Notes: generated by a model from the letters alone, not told the origin. DNA of 64,000 bases from Glaesserella australis (GCF_003260095.1 NZ_PTPX01000002.1:52049-116048); one strand, 5' to 3'. Counted from the stretch's first letter, positions 8,923-19,436 are shown. A program made the numbers and translations.

Positions 8923-11016
8923 TTAATATTTCCGTGTTAACTCTTCCTTGGTAAACATCATCAACGTTGGGTGACCTTGAAGGAACTGGTTATAGTAATC
9001 ATAGGCTAACACATTTTGTACATAACCACGGGTTTCTAGGAAAGGAATAGATGCAATAAATTCGTCCATTGCAAGTGTGCCATTCGCTCTTTCTAACCAA
9101 CGTGTCACACGATGTGGCCCTGCATTATAAGCCGCTGCAATTAAAATACGATTATTTGGATATTTTTCATTGAGTTCGGCAAGGTGTGCTGTGCCTAGCA
9201 TAATATTCTTAAAGGGATCAAGGAGATCTCTTTCTGCGCTATAAACTAACTGACTATTTTTTGCTGTTTGGCTGGCGGTTGATGGTAACATTTGCATTAA
9301 TCCCAACGCATTTGCATGTGAGCGAGCTTGGAAATTCCAAGCGCTTTCTTGGCGAGCGATTGCCATCGCAAAGGTTTTTGTCACTGACTTACTTTGTAGA
9401 TTGAGATCAAACCAATCAGAGTAGGCATTTGGTAAACGAAGTGACAAATAGTCCCACGCTTTTGCTTGAATGGTTCCTTCAACGGCTAAGTCGTACCAAT
9501 CTTGCTGTAGCGCAAATTCACTGAATGCAATTTTTTCTTCAAAACTGACCGCTTGTAAAAGATCTACCCAAGCTAATTTAGCCTGGCTAAAACGTTTTAA
9601 GTGTCTTAGTTCAGTGATGCGATCAAGTTCAGGTTTAAATTTTGCAAGTTGCTCATCGCTTAATGGCGTGACTTGAGGTAACGTTGGTTGGTAGGGCTTG
9701 CCTAATTGCTGAGCGGCAAGCATTGGGTAAAATCCCCGCTCTTTTGCAAGCTCAGTCAGTAAATTTTGTTGCAGAGCAGGGTAGGCTTTCGCCAGCCAGT
9801 AGCGCCATTCCACTTTGGATTTTCCTTCATCGCTTAAAATTTCTAACCACTCTTTGAGATCACTTTTTTGCCAAATTGCCATGCGTAAACGGCGTTCGGT
9901 TAAATGATCTGCTTTTAACGTTTTTAGTTGCTCATCTCGCCAAAGTTGAAAAATCGGATCGCTATTATCAAAAATTTGGTTAATAAAACTGATTTTCCAA
10001 GAGCGTAATTCGTCTGCGGTAAGTTGCCATTTTTCAGCCCAAGCTTGATAAGGTGAAAAATCGGGTTTATCGGTCTGTTCCGAAAGCGTTTTGACAAATT
10101 TTGGAAACGCATTTATGACGATTTGTTTGTTTTGTTCTGCAAGCGGTTGGTTTTCAACAAAATTTTGCAATTGGTTTGGGGAATTAACCAGTTGTTGTAA
10201 AGCGGTTAGCCATTGAGCTAATTCACTCTCTTTTGTATTCAATGCTAAATCAGCAATGCCATTTTTACTATTTTGGGTAAAGAGATTAAGGGCTTTCTGT
10301 TTGATTTTTTCGGCAGTTTTCAAACCTTGATCTCGCCAATAACTTTCAATGCTTGCACAACTTGATGGTAGCGTTTCATTGGTGAGCCATAGTGTCTCAA
10401 ATTGAGCAAGCAGTTGATTCATCTCTGTAGATGAATGCATTGGCTGATTTCCTGCTTGTTCTGCTTCTGGATTTGGTTGGAGTTTTTCTGCCACTAATTG
10501 ATATTGCGCACCAAGCACTTGGCATTGGCTATCAATGCCTTCAGCCATAACTTGTTTACTGTAATCAAGCAAGGCTGCAAATTGTTGCTGCTGATAGAGC
10601 ATCTCTATTGGGCGTTGATTTAGCTTGTTTCTTTTGGCAGTGTTGGGATACTGATTTGAAAATTGAATAATATCTTCGGTTGTCGCTTGATTGGCTTTCA
10701 TCTTCGCTTTCAGCAATGCCCAAGCGATCTCTTCTTGAAGGGGATAGCCGTTTAATGTGGATTGTAATTGATTGATGATCTGCAAGAGCGGCACAGAGAG
10801 TTCCCCTGTTCGTTCTGCCGCTTGGAGCAACGATTCTAGCTGAAGAAAATTCTCCCGTTGTTGCTGACGTTTTTTTTCATCAAGCTGAATTTGTTGCGTC
10901 CAGGATTGTTTAAGTTGCTGTACTTCCGCATCACTCCATACTTTAGTTGTAGGCGTTTGATTTGCCCATACATAAGTTGTTGTGATACATAATGCTAACA
11001 GTGTTTTTTTCCACAT
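8923..11016 (-). CDS. slt: soluble lytic murein transglycosylase
   Basis: Periplasmic exo-type transglycosylase that cleaves MurNAc-GlcNAc bonds with 1,6-anhydro ring formation. The 697-residue product has a signal peptide (MWKKTLLALCITTTYVWA), a long alpha-helical region (roughly 30-500) that forms the doughnut-shaped U/L domains, and a C-terminal family-1 catalytic domain. Catalytic Glu is about residue 557 in RQESAWN, followed by GLMQMLPSTA and AAAYNAGPHRV. Length is a little above the E. coli 645 residues. Stands alone; the region upstream holds the hpt terminator. Confidence 0.92.
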   Translation of the reverse strand: MWKKTLLALCITTTYVWANQTPTTKVWSDAEVQQLKQSWTQQIQLDEKKRQQQRENFLQLESLLQAAERTGELSVPLLQIINQLQSTLNGYPLQEEIAWALLKAKMKANQATTEDIIQFSNQYPNTAKRNKLNQRPIEMLYQQQQFAALLDYSKQVMAEGIDSQCQVLGAQYQLVAEKLQPNPEAEQAGNQPMHSSTEMNQLLAQFETLWLTNETLPSSCASIESYWRDQGLKTAEKIKQKALNLFTQNSKNGIADLALNTKESELAQWLTALQQLVNSPNQLQNFVENQPLAEQNKQIVINAFPKFVKTLSEQTDKPDFSPYQAWAEKWQLTADELRSWKISFINQIFDNSDPIFQLWRDEQLKTLKADHLTERRLRMAIWQKSDLKEWLEILSDEGKSKVEWRYWLAKAYPALQQNLLTELAKERGFYPMLAAQQLGKPYQPTLPQVTPLSDEQLAKFKPELDRITELRHLKRFSQAKLAWVDLLQAVSFEEKIAFSEFALQQDWYDLAVEGTIQAKAWDYLSLRLPNAYSDWFDLNLQSKSVTKTFAMAIARQESAWNFQARSHANALGLMQMLPSTASQTAKNSQLVYSAERDLLDPFKNIMLGTAHLAELNEKYPNNRILIAAAYNAGPHRVTRWLERANGTLAMDEFIASIPFLETRGYVQNVLAYDYYNQFLQGHPTLMMFTKEELTRKY

Positions 11017-11054
11017 AATGATTATCCTATTTTATCCGTGCTACTTAGAATACA

Positions 11055-11088
11055 AAAACCGCTTGAAGTTTCACACAACAAGCGGTTT
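11055..11088 (-). terminator. terminator after hpt made of paired uptake sequences
   Basis: AAACCGCTTG and CAAGCGGTTT face each other around a 13-base loop. Read on the minus strand the hairpin ends in TTTTT, directly after hpt. This is the uptake-sequence-as-terminator arrangement known in Pasteurellaceae. Confidence 0.75.
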
Positions 11089-11109
11089 GTTTTGATATAT
11101 ATTTTGCAA

Positions 11110-11649
11110 TTATTCTTCGATCACAACTTTAGCAATATAGTCTAAGTTACGGTAGCGTTGTGCATAGTCAATGCCATAGCCGACAACAAATTCATCTGGA
11201 ATCGCAAAGCCAACCCATTCGACTGGCACATCAATTTCACGGCGAGATGGCTTGTCTAAGAGTGTGCAAATCGCCAAAGAAGACGGCGCTCTGAGATTAA
11301 GAATGTCACGGACTTTGCTTAAGGTAAAGCCAGTGTCAATAATATCTTCAACGATTAACACATCTTTCCCTTGAATTTCGCTATCCAAATCTTTAAGGAT
11401 TTTCACATCTCGGCTAGACTCTGTGCTTAATCCGTAACTTGAAGCGGTTAAAAAATCAATTTCAACAGGAAGATCAAGATGGCGAACGAGATCAGCCATA
11501 AACATAAAAGAACCACGTAGTAGCCCAACAACAACAAGACCTTGGCTATTATTGTGCTGATAGTAGTGATTAATCTCTTTAGCAAGTTCTACGATACGTT
11601 GTTGAACTTCTTGGGTAGAAATGAGCGTTTCAATGTGATGCTTTTTCAT
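11110..11649 (-). CDS. hpt: hypoxanthine phosphoribosyltransferase
   Basis: Purine salvage: converts hypoxanthine (and guanine less well) with PRPP to IMP/GMP. The 179-residue reading starts MKKHHIETL at the ATG ending at 11649; a TTG two codons upstream is the only other option. It carries [15 protein letters not shown], the PRPP loop [14 protein letters not shown] with its acidic pair, and [14 protein letters not shown] near the end. Lies just downstream of two tRNA genes on the same strand and may be read through from them. Confidence 0.93.
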   Translation of the reverse strand: MKKHHIETLISTQEVQQRIVELAKEINHYYQHNNSQGLVVVGLLRGSFMFMADLVRHLDLPVEIDFLTASSYGLSTESSRDVKILKDLDSEIQGKDVLIVEDIIDTGFTLSKVRDILNLRAPSSLAICTLLDKPSRREIDVPVEWVGFAIPDEFVVGYGIDYAQRYRNLDYIAKVVIEE

Positions 11650-11666
11650 AAACAAGCCTAAATAAA

Positions 11667-11743
<77 letters not shown>

Positions 11744-11781
11744 AAATAAAAAGTTAACAGGGAAGTTTAATATGAAAGGAG

Positions 11782-11858
11782 TGGTCGGCGAGATAGGATT
11801 TGAACCTACGACCCACTGGTCCCAAACCAGTTGCGCTACCAAGCTGCGCTACTCGCCG
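11782..11858 (-). tRNA. tRNA-Pro (anticodon TGG)
   Basis: 77-nt gene with encoded CCA. Acceptor CGGCGAG pairs with CTCGCCG; anticodon stem ACTGG/CCAGT with loop TTTGGGA, giving TGG; T arm GGTTCGAATCC. First of the tRNA-Pro/tRNA-Arg unit, with a strong promoter 18 bp upstream. Confidence 0.96.
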
Positions 11859-11875
11859 CCGTAAATATGGTGAGC

Positions 11876-11903
11876 ATTATAGGTGATTTCTTTGTCTCGT
11901 CAA
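11876..11903 (-). promoter_or_regulatory. sigma-70 promoter of the tRNA-Pro/tRNA-Arg unit
   Basis: On the minus strand: TTGACG, 16-base spacer, TATAAT, then GCTCACC, about 18 bp before the tRNA-Pro 5' end. The GC-rich discriminator is typical of stringently controlled stable-RNA promoters. Confidence 0.8.
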
Positions 11904-12028
11904 TAAGTTTTTGATTCATCTAAATTAAATGCATGTTCTTTAAACATTATGCATAATTAATACTTACTTAAAGGGATTTTTTTTGAGAAAATAACAAATA
12001 ATTCCGCATTTTATCTTTAGGAGAATTT

Positions 12029-12883
12029 ATGTCCGCACAAGTGATTTCTGGTAATACATTGGCGAGTAAAATTAAAGAAGAGATTTCAACACACATTTCA
12101 TTACATATCGCTCAAGGTAAACGTGCGCCTGGGTTAGCGGTCATTTTAGTTGGAGCTGATCCCGCATCTCAAGTGTATGTTGGTAGCAAGCGTAAAAGTT
12201 GTGCAGAATTAGGGATTATATCCAAATCTTATGATTTACCAGAAACAACCACGGAACAGGAATTACTCAATTTAATTGAAACATTGAACCAAGACGAAAC
12301 TGTCGATGGTATTTTGGTTCAATTACCACTCCCCAAACAGATAGATTCTACAAAAGTCATTGATGCAATTCGTCCAGATAAAGACGTAGATGGCTTTCAT
12401 CCTTACAATGTAGGGCGATTATGCCAGCGTATTCCCACTCTAAGGGCTTGTACACCTTACGGCGTGATGAAATTACTTGAAACGACGGGCGTCAATTTAT
12501 ATGGTAAACATGCAGTTATTGTTGGTGCATCAAATATTGTTGGTCGCCCTATGGCATTAGAGTTGTTATTAGGTGGTTGTACAGTAACTGTTACTCATCG
12601 TTTTACACAAGATCTTGAAAGCCACGTTCGCCAAGCTGATATTCTGGTTGTTGCAGTAGGTAAGCCGCGATTTATTCCGGGTGAATGGATTAAAGAAGGG
12701 GCTATTGTGATTGATGTGGGGATTAATCGTGTGGATGGTAAGTTAGTGGGAGACGTGGAATATGATGTTGCGTCACAAAAAGCGAGTTTTATTACGCCAG
12801 TCCCTGGAGGTGTTGGACCGATGACCGTGGCGATGTTGATGCAAAATACTTTACAGGCTTATCGCCAACACTTAGGTTTATAG
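12029..12883 (+). CDS. folD: methylenetetrahydrofolate dehydrogenase / methenyl-THF cyclohydrolase
   Basis: Bifunctional one-carbon enzyme: oxidises 5,10-methylene-THF with NADP+ and hydrolyses the product to 10-formyl-THF. The 284-residue length is standard. Visible signatures are [20 protein letters not shown] (with the catalytic lysine), [26 protein letters not shown], the nucleotide-binding [17 protein letters not shown] and [23 protein letters not shown] sits before the ATG. Monocistronic. Confidence 0.95.
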   Translation: MSAQVISGNTLASKIKEEISTHISLHIAQGKRAPGLAVILVGADPASQVYVGSKRKSCAELGIISKSYDLPETTTEQELLNLIETLNQDETVDGILVQLPLPKQIDSTKVIDAIRPDKDVDGFHPYNVGRLCQRIPTLRACTPYGVMKLLETTGVNLYGKHAVIVGASNIVGRPMALELLLGGCTVTVTHRFTQDLESHVRQADILVVAVGKPRFIPGEWIKEGAIVIDVGINRVDGKLVGDVEYDVASQKASFITPVPGGVGPMTVAMLMQNTLQAYRQHLGL

Positions 12884-12887
12884 CAAG

Positions 12888-12916
12888 AAAAAGCTAAGTC
12901 TTAGACTTAGCTTTTT
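12888..12916. terminator. bidirectional terminator between folD and gltS
   Basis: AAAAAGCTAAGTC-tta-GACTTAGCTTTTT, perfect 13-bp stem between convergent genes. Confidence 0.92.
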
Positions 12917-12921
12917 GTTTT

Positions 12922-14142
12922 TTATTTTGTTAGAAAATTCATAAAGCCCGTGATCATGCCTAAATTGATAATATCAACAAAGAATGCTCCAACAAGCGGT
13001 ACGATCAAGAACGCTTTATGCGAAGGACCAAAGGTTTCTGTAACTGATTGCATATTAGCGACAGCCGTTGGTGTTGCACCTAAGCCGAAACCACAATGAC
13101 CCGCTGAGAGTATTGCCGCATCATAATTACTTCCCATTACTTTAAATGTCAAAAAATATGCATAGATAATCATTACTGCTGTTTGTACTAGAAGAATGAT
13201 AAGCATAGAACCAGCTAATCCTGTCAATTCCCATAATTTGATGCTCATTAGTGCAATCGCTAAGAATAAGCTAAGTGATGCGTTACCAAAGACATCAATT
13301 GCACGGTCGAACATATCAAATTTAAACACGAGAGTTAATACATTACGCAAAAGAACACCAAAACCTAATGCCCAGACAAATTGTGGAAGTCCTGAATCAG
13401 GCAGAATTTTCACCATAATAGATGAGAAAGCTAAGCATGCGGCAAAGAGTGCCATTGTTTCAATTGTTGATGTTGCAGTAATGAGACGCACATTATCGAC
13501 ATCTTCAAAGGTATCACCAGCATATTTATTCTCTGCAGTTTCTACTTTGGTATTGTGTTTGGTTGGGGAAATTTTCATTTTATTGACTAGACGACGTGCA
13601 ACTGGTCCGCCAATTAACCCACCCGCAACAAGACCGAAAGTTGCAGAAGCCATAGCCATTTCTATTGCACCTACAACACCATATTTTTCAGCAAAAATAG
13701 CAGCCCATGTTGCACCGGTGCCATGTCCTCCTGTGAGAGTAATAGAACCCGTAATTAATCCTACAAGAGGATCTAATCCTAAAAATGTAGCTAATGCTAC
13801 ACCAACACTATTTTGAATAAAAATAAATGTACTCACTACGACTAAAAATAGAACTAAAGGAATGCCACCCTGTTTTAAGCGAGAAAAGTCTGCGGAGAGT
13901 CCAATAGATGAGAAAAAGATCAACATAAAGGCTGTTTGCAGGGATGCTTCAAATTTAAAAGTAATACCAGAGAATTTATAGAGACAAAAAATAATGGTTG
14001 CTGCAAATAGGCCACCAGCAACAGCTTCTGGGATATTAAAATCTTGTAATAATTTGATTTTATTGACAAAAACTCGACCAATTAACAATACTAATGTTGC
14101 GGCAATAAGTGTGTGATAACCATTTAATATGATTGGCTCCAT
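12922..14142 (-). CDS. gltS: sodium/glutamate symporter
   Basis: Inner-membrane Na+:glutamate carrier (ESS family). The ATG ending at 14142 (MEPIILNGYHTLIAATLVLLIGR) is chosen because AAAGGAG lies just upstream; an in-frame ATG 147 bp earlier would add a non-family N-terminus. The resulting 406 residues match the family. About ten hydrophobic segments are visible, with the re-entrant loop GSITLTGGHGTGATWAAIF and the C-terminal mirror AGHCGFGLGATPTAVANM, the two inverted halves of the fold. Divergent from the yidE-like gene. Confidence 0.93.
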   Translation of the reverse strand: MEPIILNGYHTLIAATLVLLIGRVFVNKIKLLQDFNIPEAVAGGLFAATIIFCLYKFSGITFKFEASLQTAFMLIFFSSIGLSADFSRLKQGGIPLVLFLVVVSTFIFIQNSVGVALATFLGLDPLVGLITGSITLTGGHGTGATWAAIFAEKYGVVGAIEMAMASATFGLVAGGLIGGPVARRLVNKMKISPTKHNTKVETAENKYAGDTFEDVDNVRLITATSTIETMALFAACLAFSSIMVKILPDSGLPQFVWALGFGVLLRNVLTLVFKFDMFDRAIDVFGNASLSLFLAIALMSIKLWELTGLAGSMLIILLVQTAVMIIYAYFLTFKVMGSNYDAAILSAGHCGFGLGATPTAVANMQSVTETFGPSHKAFLIVPLVGAFFVDIINLGMITGFMNFLTK

Positions 14143-14347
14143 TTCATTACTCCTTTTAGTTATAAAAAATGAAGGGCGAATACTAGTATAAATAACTAAA
14201 TGTGTCAAAAAAGGAGAAAAATAGGATGAAATGTTATTAAAATGAAATAATACTCCTAAAACACCTCTATTTTTTGAGTTAGATCTCATTTTTTCCAGAT
14301 TAGCTTTGATACAATCGATCCTAGTTCTATTTTTATGAGAGGCTTAT

Positions 14348-16006
14348 ATGAGCGAAATTGCGTTAACAGTTAGCCTATTATCTCTGGTCGCTGTCATTGG
14401 CTTGTGGATAGGGCATATAAAGGTACGAGGCGTAAGTCTTGGGATCGGTGGGGTTTTATTTGGAGGTATTTTAGTTTCCCATTTTATGACTCAATATGGT
14501 GTGACTTTAGATGCACACACGCTACATTTTATCCAAGAATTTGGATTAATTCTTTTCGTTTATACCATTGGTATTCAAGTTGGACCTGGTTTCTTTGCAT
14601 CTCTTCGGCAGTCAGGCTTAAAGCTCAATGCTTTTGCTCTAATGATTGTAGGTTTAAGCGGTGTGTTAGTCATCTTATTACACAAATTTTTTAACGTGCC
14701 ATTACCTGTTATTCTCGGTATCTTTTCAGGTGCTGTAACAAATACCCCATCTTTAGGTGCAGGTCAGCAAATTTTAGCTGAATTAGGGGGGGATACATCT
14801 ACTGCTGTAATGGGAATGGCGTATGCGATTGCCTACCCATTTGGTATTGTCGGTATTTTATTGGCGATGTGGCTAGTCCGCATTATATTTAAAGTGAATG
14901 TAGATAAAGAAGCGGATGAATTTGATTCTGTCTCAAATAGTAAAAAAGAAGGTTTAAGTACATTGAATGTACGAGTAACGAATCCGAATATTAATGGATT
15001 AATGTTAAAGGAGCTTCCTGATTTTGATTTACATGACGTAGTTTATTCTCGTTTAAAGCGAGATGAAGAGCTTTTCGTCCCTAAAGTTGAAACAAAAATT
15101 CAAGTCGGAGATGTACTGCATATCGTAGGTGAAAAAGCAACCTTGCATAAAATGCAGCTTATTTTAGGAGAAGAAGTTAATGTCTCTGTTTCTACAAAAG
15201 GTACGATGTATAAAAATGAGAGAGCGGTTGTTACCAATGAAAAAGTATTTGGAAAACAAATTCGCCAATTAATGCTAAAAGGGAAATATGATGTCGTGAT
15301 TTCTCGCTTAAATCGTGCGGGTGTTGAACTTGTACCAAATGGACAAATGACCTTACAGTTTGGTGATGTCCTAAATCTCGTTGGTCGTCAGGAAGATATT
15401 GATGCAGTGATGGCAATTATTGGTAATGCACAACAAAAATTACAACAAGTGCAGATGCTACCGATTTTTATTGGGGTTGGGCTTGGTGTTCTATTAGGTT
15501 CTATTCCAATTTATATTCCTGGTTTCCCTGTTGCTTTAAAGTTAGGCTTAGCGGGAGGTCCTTTAGTGGTGGCATTAATTTTGGCAAGAGTAGGGAGTTT
15601 AGGAAAACTCTATTGGTTTATGCCACCAAGTGCAAACTTAGCGCTACGAGAAATTGGTATTGTTCTTTTTCTTGCCGTTGTTGGTTGGAAAGCGGGTGGA
15701 AACTTTGTGAACACCTTACTCAGTAATGAAGGTTTATCATGGATTTTCTATGGTGCATTGATTACGTTTATTCCGTTGATTATTACCGCTGTTGTTGCAC
15801 GTATTTATGGAAAAGTGAACTATTTAAGCTTGTGTGGTTTACTTGCAGGTTCTATGACAGATCCGCCAGCCCTTGCTTTTGCCAATGCAATCAAAGAAAA
15901 CAATGGCGCCGCAGCACTTTCTTATGCAACGGTATATCCTTTAGCCATGTTCTGTCGCATTATTCTGCCACAAATTCTTGCGATACTCTTATGGGTTGCT
16001 AGTTAA
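14348..16006 (+). CDS. yidE: YidE-type putative transporter (AspT/YbjL exchanger family)
   Basis: A 552-residue inner-membrane protein of the AAE/AspT family. Two membrane halves (about 1-185 and 375-552) contain the duplicated [16 protein letters not shown] and [15 protein letters not shown] motifs. Between them are two TrkA-C (RCK-C) regulatory domains, each ending in a VGDVLHIVG or FGDVLNLVG strand. Substrate is unknown for YidE; the best-known relative exchanges aspartate and alanine. Start is ATG at 14348 with GAGAGG upstream. It stands divergent to gltS, another dicarboxylic amino-acid carrier, which is suggestive but not proof of a shared substrate. Confidence 0.85.
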   Translation: MSEIALTVSLLSLVAVIGLWIGHIKVRGVSLGIGGVLFGGILVSHFMTQYGVTLDAHTLHFIQEFGLILFVYTIGIQVGPGFFASLRQSGLKLNAFALMIVGLSGVLVILLHKFFNVPLPVILGIFSGAVTNTPSLGAGQQILAELGGDTSTAVMGMAYAIAYPFGIVGILLAMWLVRIIFKVNVDKEADEFDSVSNSKKEGLSTLNVRVTNPNINGLMLKELPDFDLHDVVYSRLKRDEELFVPKVETKIQVGDVLHIVGEKATLHKMQLILGEEVNVSVSTKGTMYKNERAVVTNEKVFGKQIRQLMLKGKYDVVISRLNRAGVELVPNGQMTLQFGDVLNLVGRQEDIDAVMAIIGNAQQKLQQVQMLPIFIGVGLGVLLGSIPIYIPGFPVALKLGLAGGPLVVALILARVGSLGKLYWFMPPSANLALREIGIVLFLAVVGWKAGGNFVNTLLSNEGLSWIFYGALITFIPLIITAVVARIYGKVNYLSLCGLLAGSMTDPPALAFANAIKENNGAAALSYATVYPLAMFCRIILPQILAILLWVAS

Positions 16007-16037
16007 TGTGGTGAGTTTAATCCATATTTGATATTGC

Positions 16038-16059
16038 GGGCGGACACATCGGTCCGCCC
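16038..16059. repeat. hairpin repeat family B, copy 3 (variant stem)
   Basis: GGGCGGAC-acatcg-GTCCGCCC, perfect 8-bp stem followed by CCTAC. It keeps the CGGACACA core and outer flank of the other B copies but has a G+C-extended stem with matching changes on both sides. Located in the yidE-argE convergent gap, where it may also serve as terminator. Confidence 0.7.
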
Positions 16060-16070
16060 CTACAGTGTGC

Positions 16071-17216
16071 TTACTCACAAAAATGACGAATGAGTTTAGT
16101 TAATAACTCACGCGTTGGTTCGATAAATTTAGCCTCTAAATATTCATCAGGCTGATGTGCTTGCTCAATAGAACCAGGGCCAAGAACTAATGTTGGGCAA
16201 AGCTGTTGAATAAAAGGTGCTTCCGTGCAGTAATTTACCGCATCACATTTTTCCCCTAATAATTTTTCCACGACTTGTACAATTTGAGCAGAGTGTTCAC
16301 ATTCATAACCAGGAATACCTGCATGCAATGCTCGAATTTGAATTCGCTCTCCCCATTGTTCAATTAAAGGCGCTAAGTGTTCACGAAGTAATGCTTCTGC
16401 ATCTTGAATTGCAAGCGATGGTAAAGGGCGAATTTCAAGTTGAAGTTCACAACAGGCACAGATACGATTTAGTGCATCACCCCCGTGAATATTGCCAAAA
16501 TTCATCGTTGGATGTGAAACCCTAAAAAGTGGATTGTGATATTTCGCTTGGAAATCTCGACGTAAATTCAGTAATTTTCCTGTTACATCGTGCATAATCT
16601 CTATAGCATTAATGCCATTGGCAGGATCACTAGAATGCCCTGATTTCCCAATCACTTGAACAGCTTGAGCAATGTGACCTTTATGCGCCCGAATAGGCTT
16701 AAGGGACGTTGGCTCACCAATGATTGCACAATCAGGACGAATATGCGCATGCTGTGAAAATGTTCTTGCGCCTAACATCGTCGTTTCTTCATCGGCAGTG
16801 GCTAAAATACGCAATGGCTTTTTGAGTTGCTTGAGATCAATTTGGCTTATGGCATCAACAACAAAGGCGAAAAATCCTTTCATATCTGCTGTGCCTAGAC
16901 CATAGAATTTACCGTCTTTTTCAGTCAATTGAAAAGGATTGAAATTCCAGCGCCCTTCATCATAAGGTACCGTATCAGAATGTCCTGCAAGCAATAATCC
17001 GCCTTCCCCTTCACCATAAGTGGCAAGTAAATTATACTTTTTTCGACTGCCTTCAACGGCAATTATCTCTGTCTTAAAGCCAAAATCACTTAGCCAATAG
17101 GCGAGTAGTTCAATTAATGCTTTATTGGAAATATCGTATTTTTCATCAAGACTACTGATGGTCGGAATTTGAATAAGCTGACGATAACGATCGACAAAAG
17201 ATAAGTTCGTTTTCAT
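16071..17216 (-). CDS. argE: acetylornithine deacetylase
   Basis: Zinc-dependent M20 hydrolase that converts N-acetylornithine to ornithine in arginine biosynthesis. The 381-residue length fits ArgE. Metal and catalytic motifs are present: [13 protein letters not shown] (His ligand and Asp), [12 protein letters not shown] (bridging Asp), [11 protein letters not shown] (catalytic Glu and ligand Glu), [14 protein letters not shown] and, near the C-terminus, the ligand His in [11 protein letters not shown]. It begins one base before the preceding gene's stop, at the end of a three-gene operon with a basic amino-acid antiporter, an unusual setting for argE. Confidence 0.9.
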   Translation of the reverse strand: MKTNLSFVDRYRQLIQIPTISSLDEKYDISNKALIELLAYWLSDFGFKTEIIAVEGSRKKYNLLATYGEGEGGLLLAGHSDTVPYDEGRWNFNPFQLTEKDGKFYGLGTADMKGFFAFVVDAISQIDLKQLKKPLRILATADEETTMLGARTFSQHAHIRPDCAIIGEPTSLKPIRAHKGHIAQAVQVIGKSGHSSDPANGINAIEIMHDVTGKLLNLRRDFQAKYHNPLFRVSHPTMNFGNIHGGDALNRICACCELQLEIRPLPSLAIQDAEALLREHLAPLIEQWGERIQIRALHAGIPGYECEHSAQIVQVVEKLLGEKCDAVNYCTEAPFIQQLCPTLVLGPGSIEQAHQPDEYLEAKFIEPTRELLTKLIRHFCE

Positions 17217-17990
17217 CTATTTTCCTTTGTTTAAAATTGCAAAACCAATGGCAACTTCCCAAACGAATAAACTGTAAAGACTAAGGCGCTCAAGTAAAGC
17301 AAGATAAGGAAGTTCTATAAATAAAGTGGCGGAAATAGCGATAATGCCGAAGCTTCCTGCAATCAGACTATATCTTTTTAGTTTTTTCAAATGGGGTTGA
17401 ATAATCCCTAACCCTGAGGCAATCATCGTTAAATTTCCGCATAGATAAGTTAAAGACGCTCCCGTGTTTTGTAATCCACCTACCGTATATTTCCCACCTT
17501 GCGAGTTAAAAATAAGCATAGCTCCGCAGCTGAATAACAATGAAAAGAGCATACCTAATAAGCGAAAACGGCGAGAGGTAATCTGTGTTACGCCAATGCA
17601 ATAGATAAAGAATAGTAAGCAACCTTGGAGTAAGAAGGCAACTTTCATGGAGAAATAGAGCGGTGAAAGATGAATTTCTTTGCCATCAATAATGGTGCCT
17701 GCGGGCTGTAATAATTCTAATACCGTATGGCGAGTATAGGCAGATAAAGAAATATCACTAAATAAAATCGTGATAAATTCGGCAAAGAAGTAATAAAGTG
17801 CGATAAAAACAGACAATATTGAGATAAGTCTGACGATACCATTGACAGAATGGCGTACGCATGGATACATCAAAAAGGGGTAAAAACGCACCCCAAAAGA
17901 ACCGCTTGTGAAATAATCTTCAATTCTTTGATATTGAGACAGAAGCCACGAACCTGTGGCTTTGAGTGCATCTAACGTTATCTTTGCCAT
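17217..17990 (-). CDS. integral membrane protein of unknown function
   Basis: A 257-residue protein with six or seven hydrophobic segments. A cytosolic or amphipathic N-terminus (1-45) precedes the first membrane helix (about 53-75), a polar loop (85-110), then closely spaced helices to the C-terminus ending LYSLFVWEVAIGFAILNKGK. The helical layout with a C-terminal ERLSLYSLFVWE segment resembles DUF998-type membrane proteins, but I cannot confirm the match by eye. It sits between the ArcD-like antiporter (3 bp gap) and argE (adjacent), so it is probably co-expressed with both. Function in arginine/ornithine handling is inference from context. Confidence 0.75.
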   Translation of the reverse strand: MAKITLDALKATGSWLLSQYQRIEDYFTSGSFGVRFYPFLMYPCVRHSVNGIVRLISILSVFIALYYFFAEFITILFSDISLSAYTRHTVLELLQPAGTIIDGKEIHLSPLYFSMKVAFLLQGCLLFFIYCIGVTQITSRRFRLLGMLFSLLFSCGAMLIFNSQGGKYTVGGLQNTGASLTYLCGNLTMIASGLGIIQPHLKKLKRYSLIAGSFGIIAISATLFIELPYLALLERLSLYSLFVWEVAIGFAILNKGK

Positions 17991-17993
17991 ATC

Positions 17994-19406
17994 TTATCCC
18001 CAATTCATGACCGTTAAACTATGATATACCGCCCAAATAAACAATGACAAGATAATTAAGATTAATATTTTTTCAAATCGACTTAAATCTATATTTCCTT
18101 GATATTGATAACGTGAGTATAAAAAGACAGCAATCCCAGGTACGTATAAAATGACGGAAAGAAGCAAATAATCAAGCCCCGCAGCATAGACTATCCATAA
18201 GCCATAAAGAGATGCAAGGAAGCCAGTAAGTTTAATATACCAAACAGCTTTTTGTTGTACGGCGACTTTGAATAAATAGCTTCCAACTAAAAAGTAAGGA
18301 ACTAAGATCATTGCGGTTGAAATTTGGATAAGAACGCTATAGCCTTTTCCAGTAAACAGTACAAGCAATAGACTGAGTTGAATTGTTATATTGGTTAGCC
18401 ACAATCCACCAATAGGCGTACCATTTTGGTTACTTTTATTTAGTATTCGTGGAAAAGTATGGTATTTGGCTGCTTGATAAGGGATCTCTGATGAAAACAT
18501 CGTCCAACTCATATAAGAAGCTAATACAGAAACAATTAAGCAAAATGTAATCAAGATCTTACCGCTTGTACCAATAAGGTGTTCTAAAATACCTGCCATA
18601 GACGGATTAGGCATCTCTGCAATTATTTCTCTAGGAAGAATACCTAGGGAAAATACCGTAATTGCAACATAAAGAACTAAACTAATCAAAATACCTAGTA
18701 TTGTTGCAATGCCAACATCACTTTTTTTCTTCGCATGGGCAGACAGAATTGAAGCGCCTTCAACCCCAACAAACACCCAAAGCGTAATAAGCATTGTACC
18801 TTTTACTTGGTCTAATAATGGCGTATTTAAACTTTTTCCATTGAAATCTTGCATGAATTTTTCAGGAGAAAAGTAATAAACAGCTAAACCGATAAATAAA
18901 AATAAAGGGAGTGTTTTAACAATAGTTGCAATTAAATTGACTGAAGCTGCTTCTTTGATTCCTTTGGCAATTAATAAATGGATTAGCCAGACAATAAGGG
19001 ATGCGCCTAAAATAGATGCAAAGGTATTTCCTTGACCAAAAAGAATAAAATCATCGTGATCAATGAAAGTCCCAACACCTTCGAATGCGACCACTAAGTA
19101 GCCCACACTACCAATAGCAGTACAAAGCCAATATCCCCAAGCGGATAAACTTCCTACAAAATCGCCAAACCCTTCTCTTGCATAGGTATAGATTCCACCA
19201 TCTAATTCAGGTTTTAAACGAGAGAGAAAAAAGAAGGATAAACCAAGAAAGATAATACCAACGCCCGTAATTAACCAGCCTAACAACAGAGCATGAGCGC
19301 CAGCCACACTTGCCATATTCTGTGGTAAGCTAAAAATTCCAGAGCCAATCATAGAGCTTAAAACAAGCGCTGTCAGTGAAAACAGCCCAATTTTACCTTT
19401 CGACAT
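17994..19406 (-). CDS. basic amino-acid/polyamine antiporter (APA family, ArcD-like)
   Basis: A 470-residue APC-superfamily carrier with about 12 hydrophobic helices. It opens GKIGLFSLTALVLSSMIGSGIFSLPQNMA, the helix-1 GSGIF substrate motif, and has GWLITGVGIIFLGLSF, DGGIYTYAREGFGDFVG and FVGVEGASILSAHAKKKSDVG, all typical of the arginine:ornithine antiporter subgroup. The ATG ending at 19406 is preferred because the AGGAT before it leaves proper spacing; the ATG at 19412 abuts the RBS. First gene of the operon with argE. Arginine/ornithine exchange is likely; lysine/cadaverine or other basic pairs cannot be excluded. Confidence 0.85.
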   Translation of the reverse strand: MSKGKIGLFSLTALVLSSMIGSGIFSLPQNMASVAGAHALLLGWLITGVGIIFLGLSFFFLSRLKPELDGGIYTYAREGFGDFVGSLSAWGYWLCTAIGSVGYLVVAFEGVGTFIDHDDFILFGQGNTFASILGASLIVWLIHLLIAKGIKEAASVNLIATIVKTLPLFLFIGLAVYYFSPEKFMQDFNGKSLNTPLLDQVKGTMLITLWVFVGVEGASILSAHAKKKSDVGIATILGILISLVLYVAITVFSLGILPREIIAEMPNPSMAGILEHLIGTSGKILITFCLIVSVLASYMSWTMFSSEIPYQAAKYHTFPRILNKSNQNGTPIGGLWLTNITIQLSLLLVLFTGKGYSVLIQISTAMILVPYFLVGSYLFKVAVQQKAVWYIKLTGFLASLYGLWIVYAAGLDYLLLSVILYVPGIAVFLYSRYQYQGNIDLSRFEKILILIILSLFIWAVYHSLTVMNWG

Positions 19407-19418
19407 ATACATCCTATT

Positions 19419-19436
19419 AGTGAATAAAAATGCGTA
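19419..19436 (-). promoter_or_regulatory. possible ARG box upstream of the ArcD-like antiporter
   Basis: AGTGAATAAAAATGCGTA matches the E. coli ArgR half-site TGAAT and AT spacer well but the right arm (ATTCA) poorly: about 10 of 12 constrained positions. It lies just 5' of the antiporter-argE operon. Only one box is seen, whereas ArgR usually uses two. Confidence 0.3.

Noticed and set aside
13196..13816. 206-residue plus-strand open frame across gltS
   Set aside because: Lies wholly antisense to a clear gltS gene; no RBS or recognisable domain; a by-product of the membrane-protein codon pattern.
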